Assembly (NCBI RefSeq): GCF_050947335.1
Contig: NW_027473342.1
Coordinates: 186,001 to 250,000 of the forward strand
Source of the DNA: Megachile rotundata
Taxonomy: Eukaryota; Arthropoda; Insecta; Hymenoptera; Megachilidae
DNA length: 64,000 bases
Direction of reading: 5' to 3'
Below are positions 31,851 to 49,040 of this stretch, piece after piece (position 1 is the stretch's first letter; every line of letters begins with the position of its first letter). A program made the position numbers and the translations under genes. The notes beneath the pieces were generated by a model that worked only from the letters and a program-made list of their open reading frames with translations, had not been told where the DNA came from and made no database searches.

Positions 31851-34810
31851 ACAATCACACAATCACACAATCACACAATCACACAATCACACAATCACAC
31901 AATCACACAATCACACAACCACACAATCACACAATCACACAATCACACAATCACACAATCACACAATCACACAATCACACAACCACACAATCACACAATC
32001 ATACAATCACACAACCACACACTCACACAATCACTCAATCACACAATCACACAATCACACAATCACAATCACACAATCACAATCACACAATCACAATCAC
32101 AATCACACAATCACACACTCACACAATCACACAATCACACAATCACACAATCACACAATCACAATCACACAATCACAATCACACAATCACAATCACAATC
32201 ACACAATCACAATCACACAACCACAATCACACAATCACACAATCACACAATCACACAATCACACAATCACACAATCACACAATCACACAATCACACAATC
32301 ACACAATCACACAATCACACAATCACACAATCACACAATCACACAATCACACAACCACACAATCACACAAGCACACAGTCACTCAATCACACAATCACGC
32401 AATCACACAATCACACAATCACACAATCACACAACCACACAATCACACAAGCACACAATCACTCAATCACACAATCACACACTCATACAATCACACAGTC
32501 ACAATCACACAATCACACAATCACCTAATCACACAATCACACAATCACACAACCACACAATCGCACAAGCACACAATCACTCAATCAGACAATCACACAC
32601 TCACACAATCACACAATCACACAATCACACAATCACATAATCACACAATCACACAATCACACAATCACACAATCACACAATCACACAGTACACACAATCA
32701 CAATCACACAATCACAATTACACAAACGCACAATCACACAATCGCACAATCACACAATCACACAACCACACACTCACACAATCACTCAATCACACAATCA
32801 CACAATCACACAATCACAATCACACAATCACAATCACACAATCACAATCACAATCACACAATCACAATCACACAATCACAATCACACAACCACAATCACA
32901 CAATCACACAATCACACAATCACACAATCACACAATCACACAATCACACAATCACACAATCACACAATCACACAATCACACAATCACACAACCACACAAT
33001 CACACAAGCACACAGTCACTCAATCACACAATCACACACTCACCCAATCACACAATCACACAGTCACAATCACACAATCACACAATCACACAATCACCTA
33101 ATCACACAATCACACAATCACACAACCACACAATCACACAAGCACACAATCACTCAATCAGACAATCACACACTCACACAATCACACAATCACACAATCA
33201 CACAATCACACAATCACACAATCACGCAATCACACAATCACACAATCACACAATCACACAACCACACAATCACACAAGCACACAATCACTCAATCACACA
33301 ATCACACACTCATACAATCACACAGTCACAATCACACAATCACACAATCACCTAATCACACAATCACACAATCACACAACCACACAATCGCACAAGCACA
33401 CAATCACTCAATCAGACAATCACACACTCACACAATCACACAATCACACAATCACACAATCACATAATCACACAATCACACAATTACACAATCACACAAT
33501 CACACAATCACACAATCACACAATCACACAATCACACAGTACACACAATCACAATCACACAATCACAATTACACAAACGCACAATCACACAATCGCACAA
33601 TCACACAATCACACAATCACACAGTCACACAATCACACTATCACACAATCACACAATCACACAATCACACAGTCACACAATCACACAATCACACAATCAC
33701 ACAATCACACACTCACACAATCACACAGTCACAATCACACAATCACACAATCACACAATCACACAATCACACAATCACAAAATCACACAACCACACAATC
33801 ACACAATCACACAATCACACAGTCACAATCACACAATCACACAATCACACAATCACACACTCACACAATCACACAATCACACGATGACACAGTCACACGA
33901 TCACACGATCACACAATCACACAATCACGCAATCACAATCACGGTCACTCAATCACGGCCACACAATCACGGTCACACAATCACGGTCACACAATCACAC
34001 AATCACACAAGCACACAATCACTCAATCACACAACCACACACTCATACAATCCCACAGTCACAATCACACAATCACACAATCACCTAATCACACAATCAC
34101 ACAATCACACAACCACACAATCACTCAATCAGACAATCACACACTCACACAATCACACAATCACACAATCACACAATCACATAATCACACAATCACACAA
34201 TCACACAATCACACAATCACACAATCACACAGTACACACAATCACAATCACACAATCACAATTACACAATCGCACAATCACACAATCGCACAATCACACA
34301 AGCACACAGTCACACAATCACACAATCACACAATCACACAATCACTCAATCACACAATCACAATCACACAACCACAATCACACAATCACACAATCACACA
34401 ATCACACAATCACACAATCACACAATCACACAATCACACAATCACACAATCACACAATCACACAATCACACAATCACACAACCACACAATCACACACTCA
34501 CACAATCACACAATCACACAATCACACAATCACACAATCACACAATCACACAATCACACAATCACACAATCACACAATCACACAACCACACAATCACACA
34601 ACCACAATCACACAATCACACAATCACACAATCACACAATCACACAATCACACAATCACACAACCACACAATCACACAACCACACAGTCACTCAATCACA
34701 CAATCACACACTCACACAATCACACAGTCACAATCACACAATCACAATCACACAATCACACAATCACACAATCACACACTCACACAATCACACAATCACA
34801 CAATCACACA
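31850..34810. repeat. 3.0-kb block, copy 2
   Basis: Colinear with the preceding 3.0 kb. Near its 3' end it has lost about 60 bp of aacc and agtc units. It ends with cacataatc at about 34815, where the first copy continues with aacc variants. Most of it lies inside the 10.1-kb repeat and so reappears at about 41.97-44.94 kb. Confidence 0.83.
33882..33990. repeat. Type II CpG block, cgatgac start
   Basis: Partner of 30885 at 2,997 bp. Confidence 0.87.
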
Positions 34811-35092
34811 ATCACATAATCACACAATCACACAATCACACAATCACACAATCACACAATCACACAATCACACAATCACACAATCACACAATCACACAAC
34901 CACACAATCACACAAGCACACAATCACTCAATCACACAATCACACACTCACACAATCACACAGTCACAATCACACAGTCACAATCACACAATCACAATCA
35001 CACAATCACAATCACACAATCACACAATCACACAATCACACAATCACACAATCACACAATCACACAGTCACACAATCACACAATCACAATCA

Positions 35093-35273
35093 CGCAATCA
35101 CACAATCACGATTGCACAATCACGATCACACAATCACGATCACACAATCACGATGACACAATCACGGCCACACAATCACGGTCACAAAATCACGGTCACA
35201 CAATCACGGTCACACAATCGCGGTCACACAATCACGCAGTCACACAATCACACAGTCACACAATCACGCAGTC
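35093..35273. repeat. Type I CpG block, cggccac subtype
   Basis: First block with cggccac instead of cggtcac after cgatgac; all later type I blocks share it. The atctcac variant downstream of left-half blocks is absent. Confidence 0.9.
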
Positions 35274-36883
35274 ACACAATCACTCAATCACACAATCACA
35301 CAATCACACAATCACACAGTACACACAATCACAATCACACAATCACAATTACACAATCGCACAATCACACAATCACACAATCACACAATCACACAATCAC
35401 ACAGTCACACAATCACACAATCACACAATCACACAATCACACAATCACACAATCACACAATCACACAATCACACAATCACACAATCACACAATCACACAA
35501 CCACACAACCACACAATCACACAATCACACAACCCCACACTCACACAATCACTCAATCACACAATCACACAATCACACAATCACACAATCACACAATCAC
35601 ACAATCAGAATCACACAATCACAATTACACCATCACACAATCACACAATCTCACAATCACACAATCACACAATCACACAATCACACAATCACACAATCAC
35701 ACAATCGCACAACCACACAATCACACAATCACACACTCACACAATCACAATCACACAATCACAATCACACAATCACAATCACACAATCACAATCACACAA
35801 CCACAATCACACAATCACACAATCACACAATCACACAATCACACAATCACACAATCACACAATCACACAATCACACAATCACACAATCACACAACCACAC
35901 AATCACACACTCACACAATCACACAATCACACAATCACAAAATCACACAACCACACAATCACACAACCACACAATCACACGATCACACACTCACACAATC
36001 ACACAGTCACAAGCACACAATCACACAATCACACAATCACCTAATCACACAATCACACAATCACACAACCACACAATCACACAAGCACACAATCACTCAA
36101 TCAGACAATCACACACTCACACAATCACACAATCACACAATCACACAATCACACAATCACACAATCACACAATCACACAATCACACAATCACACACTCAC
36201 ACAATCACACAATCACACAATCACAAAATCACACAACCACACAATCACGCAACCACACAATCACACAATCACACACTCACACAATCACACAGTCACAATC
36301 ACACAATCACAATCACACAATCACAATCACACAACCACAATCACACAACCACAATCACACATTCACACAATCGCACAATCACACAATCGCACAATCACAC
36401 AATCACACAATCACACAATCACACAATCACACAATCACACAATCACACAATCACACAATCACACAATCACACAATCACACAATCACACAATCACACAATC
36501 ACACAATCACACAATCACACAATCACACAACCACACAATCACACAACCACACAATCACGCAACCACACAATCACTCAATCACACAATCACACACTCACAC
36601 AATCACACAGTCACAATCACACAATCCCAATCACACAATCACACAATCACACAATCACACAATCACACACTCACACAATCACACAATCACACAATCACAC
36701 AATCACACACTCACACAATCACACAGTCACAATCACACAATCACAATCACACAATCACAATCACACAGTCACAATCACACAACCACAATCATACAATCAC
36801 ACAATCACACAATCACACAATCACACAATCACACAATCACACAATCACACAATCACACAATCACACAATCACACAATCACACA

Positions 36884-36897
36884 GTACACACAGTACA
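36884..36897. repeat. Double GTAC landmark
   Basis: Most sites have one cagtacacacaatc, about 260-290 bp after a type I block or after a cacataatc variant. Here the cagtacaca unit is doubled with a 9-bp step. Doublets also occur at 46994, 53395 and 55053, each just before a type II block. Confidence 0.85.
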
Positions 36898-37109
36898 CAC
36901 AATCACAATCACACAATCACAATTACACAATCGCACAATCACACAATCGCACAATCACACAATCACACAATCACACAGTCACACAATCACACAATCACAC
37001 AATCACACAATCACACAATCACCCAACCACACACTCACACAATCACACACTCACACAATCACACAGTCACAATCACACAATCACACAATCACACAATCAC
37101 ACAATCACA

Positions 37110-37246
37110 CGATCACACAATCACACGATCACACGATCACACAATCACACAATCACGCAATCACAATCACGGTCACTCAATCACGGCCACACAATCACGG
37201 TCACGCAATCACGGTCACACAATCACGGTCACACAATCACGGTCAC
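37110..37246. repeat. Type II CpG block, cggtcacgc variant
   Basis: Has acaatc in place of acagtc between the first cgatc units, and a private cggtcacgcaatc after cggccac. Confidence 0.87.
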
Positions 37247-38403
37247 ACAATCACACAATCACACAATCACACAGTCACTATCACACAATCACACAATCAC
37301 ACAATCACACAATCACACAATCACAGACTCGCACAATCACACAATCACACAATCACACAATCACACAATCACACAATCACACAATCACACAATCACACAA
37401 CCATACAATCACACAATCACACACTCACACAATCACACAACCACACAATCACACAACCACACAATCACACAATCACACACTCACACAATCTCACAGTCAC
37501 AATCACACAATCACAATCACACAATCACAATCACACAACCACAATCACACAACCACAATCACACAACCACAATCACACATTCACACAATCACACAATCAC
37601 ACAATCACACAATCACACAATCACACAATCACACAATCACACAATCACACAATCACACAATCACACAATCACACAATCACACAACCACACAATCACACAA
37701 CCACACAATCACACAACCACACAATCACTCAATCACACAATCACACACCTTCACAATCAGACAGTCACAATCACACAATCACAATCACACAATCACACAA
37801 TCACACAATCACACAATCACACAATCACACAATCACACAATCACACAATCACACAATCACACACTCACACAATCACACAGTCACAATCACACAATCACAC
37901 AATCACACAATCACACAATCGCAAAATCTCACAACCACACAATCACACAATCACACAATCACACAATCACACAACCACACAATCACACAAGCACACAATC
38001 ACTAAATCAGACAATCACACACTCACACAATCACACAATCACACAATCACACAATCACATAATCACACAATCACACAATCACACAATCACACAATCACAC
38101 AACCACACAATCACACAATCACACAATCACACAATCACACAATCACCTAATCACACAATCACACAATCACACAACCACACAATGACACAAGCACACAATC
38201 ACTCAATCACACAATCACACACTCACACAATCACACAGTCACAATCACACAGTCACAATCACACAATCACAATCACACAATCACAATCACACAATCACAC
38301 AATCACACAATCACACAATCACACAATCACACAATCACACAATCACACAATCACACAGTCACACAATCACACAATCACACACTCACACAATCACACAATC
38401 ACA

Positions 38404-38556
38404 CGATCACACAATCACACGATCACACGATCACACAATCACACAATCACGCAATCACAATCACGGTCACTCAATCACGGTCACAAAATCACGGTCACAC
38501 AATCACGGTCACACAATCGCGGTCACACAATCACGCAGTCACACAATCACGCAGTC
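38404..38556. repeat. Hybrid type II/type I CpG block
   Basis: The 5' half is type II up to cggtcactcaatc. The 3' half then reads cggtcacaaaatc, cggtcac x2, cgcggtc and cgcagtc x2, as in the type I tail with the 16-bp loss. Confidence 0.87.
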
Positions 38557-38922
38557 ACACAATCACTCAATCACACAATCACACAATCACACAATCTCAC
38601 AATCACACAATCACACAATCACACAATCACACAATCACACAATCACACAATCACACAATCACACAATCACACAATCACACAGTACACACAATCACAATCA
38701 CACAATCACAATTACACAATCGCACAATCACACAATAACACAATCACACAATCACACAACCACACAATCACACAAGCACACAGTCACTCAATCACACAAT
38801 CACACACTCACACAATCACACAATCACACAGTCACAATCACACAATCACACAATCACACAATCACACAATCACACAGTCACACAATCACACAATCACACA
38901 CTCACACAATCACACAATCACA

Positions 38923-39075
38923 CGATCACACAATCACACGATCACACGATCACACAATCACACAATCACGCAATCACAATCACGGTCACTCAATCACGGT
39001 CACAAAATCACGGTCACACAATCACGGTCACACAATCGCGGTCACACAATCACGCAGTCACACAATCACGCAGTC
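38923..39075. repeat. Hybrid type II/type I CpG block
   Basis: Second hybrid, 519 bp after the first and the same length (153 bp). Confidence 0.87.
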
Positions 39076-39574
39076 ACACAATCACTCAATCACACAATCA
39101 CACAATCACACAATCTCACAATCACACAATCACACAAGCACACAATCACTCAATCACTCAATCACACAATCACACAATCACACAATCACAATCACACAAT
39201 CACACAATCACACAATCACACAATCACACAATCACACAATCACACAATCACACAAACACACAATCACACAATCACACAACCACACAATCACACAAGCACA
39301 CAGTCACTCAATCACACAATCACACACTCACACAATCACACAATCACACAGTCACAATCACACAATCACACAATCACACAAGCACCTAATCACACAATCA
39401 CACAATCACACAATCACACAGTCACAATCACACAATCACACAATCACACAATCACACAATCACAAAATCACACAACCACACAATCACACAATCACACAAT
39501 CACACAATCACACAGTCACAATCACACAATCACACAATCACACAATCACACACTCACACAATCACACAATCACA

Positions 39575-39683
39575 CGATCACACAGTCACACGATCACACG
39601 ATCACACAATCACACAATCACGCAATCACAATCACGGTCACTCAATCACGGCCACACAATCACGGTCACACAATCACGGTCAC
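39575..39683. repeat. Type II CpG block
   Basis: Standard form with acagtc and cgatc (not cgatg) at its start. Confidence 0.87.
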
Positions 39684-40114
39684 ACAATCACACAATCACA
39701 CAAGCACACAATCACTCAATCACACAATCACACACTCATACAATCCCACAGTCACAATCACACAATCACACAATCACCTATTCACACAATCACACAATCA
39801 CACACTCACACAATCACACAATCACACAATCACATAACCACACAATCACACAATCACACAATCACACAATCACACAATCACACAATCACACAATCACACA
39901 ATCACACAATCAGACAATCACACAATCACACAATCACACAATCACACAATCACACAATCACACAAGCACACAATCACTCAATCACACAATCACACACTCA
40001 CACAATCACGCAGTCAAAATCACACAATCACAATCACACAATCACACAATCACACAATCACACAATCACACAATCACACAATCACACAGTCACACAATCA
40101 CACAATCGCAATCA

Positions 40115-40295
40115 CGCAATCACACAATCACGATTGCACAATCACGATCACACAATCACGATCACACAATCACGATGACACAATCACGGCCACACAATCA
40201 CGGTCACAAAATCACGGTCACACAATCGCGGTCACACAATCGCGGTCACACAATCACGCAGTCACACAATCACACAGTCACACAATCACGCAGTC
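40115..40295. repeat. Type I CpG block, cggccac, cgcaat-cgcaat subtype
   Basis: Preceded by aatcgcaatcacgc rather than aatcacaatcacgc, and has two cgcggtc units instead of one. Confidence 0.9.
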
Positions 40296-43200
40296 ACACA
40301 ATCACTCAATCACACAATCACACAATCACACAATCACACAGTACACACAATCACAATCACACAATCACAATTACACAATCGCACAATCACACAATCACAC
40401 AATCACACAATCACACAATCACACAGTCACACAATCACACAATCACACAATCACACAATCACACAATCACACAATCACACAATCACACAATCACACAATC
40501 ACACAATCACACAATCACACAATCACACAACCACACAACCACACAATCACACAATCACACAATCACACACTCACACAATCACACAGTCACAATCACAGAA
40601 TCACAATCACACAATCACAATCACACAGTCACAATCACACAACCACAATCACACAATCACACAATCACACAATCACACAATCACACAATCACACAAGCAC
40701 ACCATCACTCAATCACACATTCACACACTCACACAATCACACAGTCACAATCACACAATCACACAATCACACAATCACCTAATCACACAATCACACAATC
40801 ACACAACCACACAATCACACAAGCACACAATCACTCAATCAGACAATCACACACTCACACAATCACACAATCACACAATCACACAATCACATAATCACAC
40901 AATCACACAATCACACAATCACACAATCACACAACCACACAATCACACAATCACACAATCACACAATCACACAATCACACAATCACACAACCACACAATC
41001 ACACAACCACACAATGACACAAGCACACAATCACTCAATCACACAATCACACACTCACACAATCACACAGTCACAACCACACAGTCACAATCACACAATC
41101 ACAATCACACAATCACAATCACACAATCACACAATCACACAATCACACAATCACACAATCACACAATCACACAATCACACAATCACACAATCACACAATC
41201 ACACAATCACACAATCACACAATCACACAATCACACAATCACACAATCACACAATCACACAATCACACAATCACACAACCACACAATCACACAACCACAA
41301 TCACACAATCACACAATCACACAATCACACAATCACACAATCACACAACCACACAATCACACAACCACACAGTCACTCAATCACACAATCACACACTCAC
41401 ACAATCACACAGTCACAATCACACAATCACAATCACACAATCACACAATCACACAATCACACACTCACACAATCACACAATCACACAATCACACAATCAC
41501 ATAATCACACAATCACACAATCACACAATCACACAATCACACAATCACACAATCACACAATCACACAATCACACAATCACACAACCACACAATCACACAA
41601 GCACACAATCACTCAATCACACAATCACACACTCACACAATCACACAGTCACAATCACACAGTCACAATCACACAATCACAATCACACAATCACAATCAC
41701 ACAATCACACAATCACACAATCACACAATCACACAATCACACAATCACACAATCACACAATCACACAACCACACAATCACACAACCACAATCACACAATC
41801 ACACAATCACACAATCACACAATCACACAATCACACAATCACACAACCACACAATCACACAACCACACAGTCACTCAATCACACAATCACACACTCACAC
41901 AATCACACAGTCACAATCACACAATCACAATCACACAATCACACAATCACACAATCACACACTCACACAATCACACAATCACACAATCACACAATCACAC
42001 AATCACACAATCACACAATCACACAATCACACAATCACACAACCACACAATCACACAATCACACAATCACACAATCACACAATCACACAATCACACAATC
42101 ACACAACCACACAATCACACAATCATACAATCACACAACCACACACTCACACAATCACTCAATCACACAATCACACAATCACACAATCACAATCACACAA
42201 TCACAATCACACAATCACAATCACAATCACACAATCACACACTCACACAATCACACAATCACACAATCACACAATCACACAATCACAATCACACAATCAC
42301 AATCACACAATCACAATCACAATCACACAATCACAATCACACAACCACAATCACACAATCACACAATCACACAATCACACAATCACACAATCACACAATC
42401 ACACAATCACACAATCACACAATCACACAATCACACAATCACACAATCACACAATCACACAATCACACAATCACACAACCACACAATCACACAAGCACAC
42501 AGTCACTCAATCACACAATCACGCAATCACACAATCACACAATCACACAATCACACAACCACACAATCACACAAGCACACAATCACTCAATCACACAATC
42601 ACACACTCATACAATCACACAGTCACAATCACACAATCACACAATCACCTAATCACACAATCACACAATCACACAACCACACAATCGCACAAGCACACAA
42701 TCACTCAATCAGACAATCACACACTCACACAATCACACAATCACACAATCACACAATCACATAATCACACAATCACACAATCACACAATCACACAATCAC
42801 ACAATCACACAGTACACACAATCACAATCACACAATCACAATTACACAAACGCACAATCACACAATCGCACAATCACACAATCACACAACCACACACTCA
42901 CACAATCACTCAATCACACAATCACACAATCACACAATCACAATCACACAATCACAATCACACAATCACAATCACAATCACACAATCACAATCACACAAT
43001 CACAATCACACAACCACAATCACACAATCACACAATCACACAATCACACAATCACACAATCACACAATCACACAATCACACAATCACACAATCACACAAT
43101 CACACAATCACACAACCACACAATCACACAAGCACACAGTCACTCAATCACACAATCACACACTCACCCAATCACACAATCACACAGTCACAATCACACA

Positions 43201-44005
43201 ATCACACAATCACACAATCACCTAATCACACAATCACACAATCACACAACCACACAATCACACAAGCACACAATCACTCAATCAGACAATCACACACTCA
43301 CACAATCACACAATCACACAATCACACAATCACACAATCACACAATCACGCAATCACACAATCACACAATCACACAATCACACAACCACACAATCACACA
43401 AGCACACAATCACTCAATCACACAATCACACACTCATACAATCACACAGTCACAATCACACAATCACACAATCACCTAATCACACAATCACACAATCACA
43501 CAACCACACAATCGCACAAGCACACAATCACTCAATCAGACAATCACACACTCACACAATCACACAATCACACAATCACACAATCACATAATCACACAAT
43601 CACACAATTACACAATCACACAATCACACAATCACACAATCACACAATCACACAATCACACAGTACACACAATCACAATCACACAATCACAATTACACAA
43701 ACGCACAATCACACAATCGCACAATCACACAATCACACAATCACACAGTCACACAATCACACTATCACACAATCACACAATCACACAATCACACAGTCAC
43801 ACAATCACACAATCACACAATCACACAATCACACACTCACACAATCACACAGTCACAATCACACAATCACACAATCGCACAATCACACAATCACACAATC
43901 ACAAAATCACACAACCACACAATCACACAATCACACAATCACACAGTCACAATCACACAATCACACAATCACACAATCACACACTCACACAATCACACAA
44001 TCACA

Positions 44006-44114
44006 CGATGACACAGTCACACGATCACACGATCACACAATCACACAATCACGCAATCACAATCACGGTCACTCAATCACGGCCACACAATCACGGTCAC
44101 ACAATCACGGTCAC
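44006..44114. repeat. Type II CpG block, cgatgac start
   Basis: Partner of 33882 at 10,124 bp. Confidence 0.87.
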
Positions 44115-45216
44115 ACAATCACACAATCACACAAGCACACAATCACTCAATCACACAACCACACACTCATACAATCCCACAGTCACAATCACACAATCAC
44201 ACAATCACCTAATCACACAATCACACAATCACACAACCACACAATCACTCAATCAGACAATCACACACTCACACAATCACACAATCACACAATCACACAA
44301 TCACATAATCACACAATCACACAATCACACAATCACACAATCACACAATCACACAGTACACACAATCACAATCACACAATCACAATTACACAATCGCACA
44401 ATCACACAATCGCACAATCACACAAGCACACAGTCACACAATCACACAATCACACAATCACACAATCACTCAATCACACAATCACAATCACACAACCACA
44501 ATCACACAATCACACAATCACACAATCACACAATCACACAATCACACAATCACACAATCACACAATCACACAATCACACAATCACACAATCACACAATCA
44601 CACAACCACACAATCACACACTCACACAATCACACAATCACACAATCACACAATCACACAATCACACAATCACACAATCACACAATCACACAATCACACA
44701 ATCACACAACCACACAATCACACAACCACAATCACACAATCACACAATCACACAATCACACAATCACACAATCACACAATCACACAACCACACAATCACA
44801 CAACCACACAGTCACTCAATCACACAATCACACACTCACACAATCACACAGTCACAATCACACAATCACAATCACACAATCACACAATCACACAATCACA
44901 CACTCACACAATCACACAATCACACAATCACACAATCACATAATCACACAATCACACAATCACACAATCACACAATCACACAATCACACAATCACACAAT
45001 CACACAATCACACAATCACACAACCACACAATCACACAAGCACACAATCACTCAATCACACAATCACACACTCACACAATCACACAGTCACAATCACACA
45101 GTCACAATCACACAATCACAATCACACAATCACAATCACACAATCACACAATCACACAATCACACAATCACACAATCACACAATCACACAGTCACACAAT
45201 CACACAATCACAATCA

Positions 45217-45383
45217 CGCAATCACACAATCACGATTGCACAATCACGATCACACAATCACGATGACACAATCACGGCCACACAATCACGGTCACAAAAT
45301 CACGGTCACACAATCACGGTCACACAATCGCGGTCACACAATCACGCAGTCACACAATCACACAGTCACACAATCACGCAGTC
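45217..45383. repeat. Type I CpG block, cggccac, -14 bp
   Basis: Partner of 35093 with one cgatcacacaatca unit lost: the largest difference I found between the two 10.1-kb copies. Confidence 0.9.
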
Positions 45384-47219
45384 ACACAATCACTCAATCA
45401 CACAATCACACAATCACACAATCACACAGTACACACAATCACAATCACACAATCACAATTACACAATCGCACAATCACACAATCACACAATCACACAATC
45501 ACACAATCACACAGTCACACAATCACACAATCACACAATCACACAATCACACAATCACACAATCACACAATCACACAATCACACAATCACACAATCACAC
45601 AATCACACAACCACACAACCACACAATCACACAATCACACAACCCCACACTCACACAATCACTCAATCACACAATCACACAATCACACAATCACACAATC
45701 ACACAATCACACAATCAGAATCACACAATCACAATTACACCATCACACAATCACACAATCTCACAATCACACAATCACACAATCACACAATCACACAATC
45801 ACACAATCACACAATCGCACAACCACACAATCACACAATCACACACTCACACAATCACAATCACACAATCACAATCACACAATCACAATCACACAATCAC
45901 AATCACACAACCACAATCACACAATCACACAATCACACAATCACACAATCACACAATCACACAATCACACAATCACACAATCACACAATCACACAATCAC
46001 ACAACCACACAATCACACACTCACACAATCACACAATCACACAATCACAAAATCACACAACCACACAATCACACAACCACACAATCACACGATCACACAC
46101 TCACACAATCACACAGTCACAAGCACACAATCACACAATCACACAATCACCTAATCACACAATCACACAATCACACAACCACACAATCACACAAGCACAC
46201 AATCACTCAATCAGACAATCACACACTCACACAATCACACAATCACACAATCACACAATCACACAATCACACAATCACACAATCACACAATCACACAATC
46301 ACACACTCACACAATCACACAATCACACAATCACAAAATCACACAACCACACAATCACGCAACCACACAATCACACAATCACACACTCACACAATCACAC
46401 AGTCACAATCACACAATCACAATCACACAATCACAATCACACAACCACAATCACACAACCACAATCACACATTCACACAATCGCACAATCACACAATCGC
46501 ACAATCACACAATCACACAATCACACAATCACACAATCACACAATCACACAATCACACAATCACACAATCACACAATCACACAATCACACAATCACACAA
46601 TCACACAATCACACAATCACACAATCACACAATCACACAACCACACAATCACACAACCACACAATCACGCAACCACACAATCACTCAATCACACAATCAC
46701 ACACTCACACAATCACACAGTCACAATCACACAATCCCAATCACACAATCACACAATCACACAATCACACAATCACACACTCACACAATCACACAATCAC
46801 ACAATCACACAATCACACACTCACACAATCACACAGTCACAATCACACAATCACAATCACACAATCACAATCACACAGTCACAATCACACAACCACAATC
46901 ATACAATCACACAATCACACAATCACACAATCACACAATCACACAATCACACAATCACACAATCACACAATCACACAATCACACAATCACACAGTACACA
47001 CAGTACACACAATCACAATCACACAATCACAATTACACAATCGCACAATCACACAATCGCACAATCACACAATCACACAATCACACAGTCACACAATCAC
47101 ACAATCACACAATCACACAATCACACAATCACCCAACCACACACTCACACAATCACACACTCACACAATCACACAGTCACAATCACACAATCACACAATC
47201 ACACAATCACACAATCACA

Positions 47220-47356
47220 CGATCACACAATCACACGATCACACGATCACACAATCACACAATCACGCAATCACAATCACGGTCACTCAATCACGGCCAC
47301 ACAATCACGGTCACGCAATCACGGTCACACAATCACGGTCACACAATCACGGTCAC
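47220..47356. repeat. Type II CpG block, cggtcacgc variant
   Basis: Partner of 37110 at 10,110 bp, sharing its private variant. Confidence 0.87.
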
Positions 47357-48521
47357 ACAATCACACAATCACACAATCACACAGTCACTATCACACAATC
47401 ACACAATCACACAATCACACAATCACACAATCACAGACTCGCACAATCACACAATCACACAATCACACAATCACACAATCACACAATCACACAATCACAC
47501 AATCACACAACCATACAATCACACAATCACACACTCACACAATCACACAACCACACAATCACACAACCACACAATCACACAATCACACACTCACACAATC
47601 TCACAGTCACAATCACACAATCACAATCACACAATCACAATCACACAACCACAATCACACAACCACAATCACACAACCACAATCACACATTCACACAATC
47701 ACACAATCACACAATCACACAATCACACAATCACACAATCACACAATCACACAATCACACAATCACACAATCACACAATCACACAATCACACAACCACAC
47801 AATCACACAACCACACAATCACACAACCACACAATCACTCAATCACACAATCACACACCTTCACAATCAGACAGTCACAATCACACAATCACAATCACAC
47901 AATCACACAATCACACAATCACACAATCACACAATCACACAATCACACAATCACACAATCACACAATCACACACTCACACAATCACACAGTCACAATCAC
48001 ACAATCACACAATCACACAATCACACAATCACACAATCGCAAAATCTCACAACCACACAATCACACAATCACACAATCACACAATCACACAACCACACAA
48101 TCACACAAGCACACAATCACTAAATCAGACAATCACACACTCACACAATCACACAATCACACAATCACACAATCACATAATCACACAATCACACAATCAC
48201 ACAATCACACAATCACACAACCACACAATCACACAATCACACAATCACACAATCACACAATCACCTAATCACACAATCACACAATCACACAACCACACAA
48301 TGACACAAGCACACAATCACTCAATCACACAATCACACACTCACACAATCACACAGTCACAATCACACAGTCACAATCACACAATCACAATCACACAATC
48401 ACAATCACACAATCACACAATCACACAATCACACAATCACACAATCACACAATCACACAATCACACAATCACACAGTCACACAATCACACAATCACACAC
48501 TCACACAATCACACAATCACA

Positions 48522-48674
48522 CGATCACACAATCACACGATCACACGATCACACAATCACACAATCACGCAATCACAATCACGGTCACTCAATCACGGTC
48601 ACAAAATCACGGTCACACAATCACGGTCACACAATCGCGGTCACACAATCACGCAGTCACACAATCACGCAGTC
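48522..48674. repeat. Hybrid type II/type I CpG block
   Basis: Partner of 38404 at 10,118 bp. Confidence 0.87.
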
Positions 48675-49040
48675 ACACAATCACTCAATCACACAATCAC
48701 ACAATCACACAATCTCACAATCACACAATCACACAATCACACAATCACACAATCACACAATCACACAATCACACAATCACACAATCACACAATCACACAG
48801 TACACACAATCACAATCACACAATCACAATTACACAATCGCACAATCACACAATAACACAATCACACAATCACACAACCACACAATCACACAAGCACACA
48901 GTCACTCAATCACACAATCACACACTCACACAATCACACAATCACACAGTCACAATCACACAATCACACAATCACACAATCACACAATCACACAGTCACA
49001 CAATCACACAATCACACACTCACACAATCACACAATCACA

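Larger units (their letters stand above)
31600..41695. repeat. 10.1-kb long repeat, copy 1
   Basis: Contents in order: the second 3.0-kb block (type II at 33882), type I (35093), accccac (35532), caattacacc (35622), cgcaacc variants, double GTAC (36884 and 36893), type II (37110), acaccttcac (about 37746), two hybrid blocks (38404 and 38923), cacctaatc with aagc (about 39380), type II (39575), type I (40115), and an aacc-marked tail. Every marker has a partner about 10.10-10.12 kb downstream. The edges fall in pure repeat, so they are good to about 70 bp. Confidence 0.9.
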
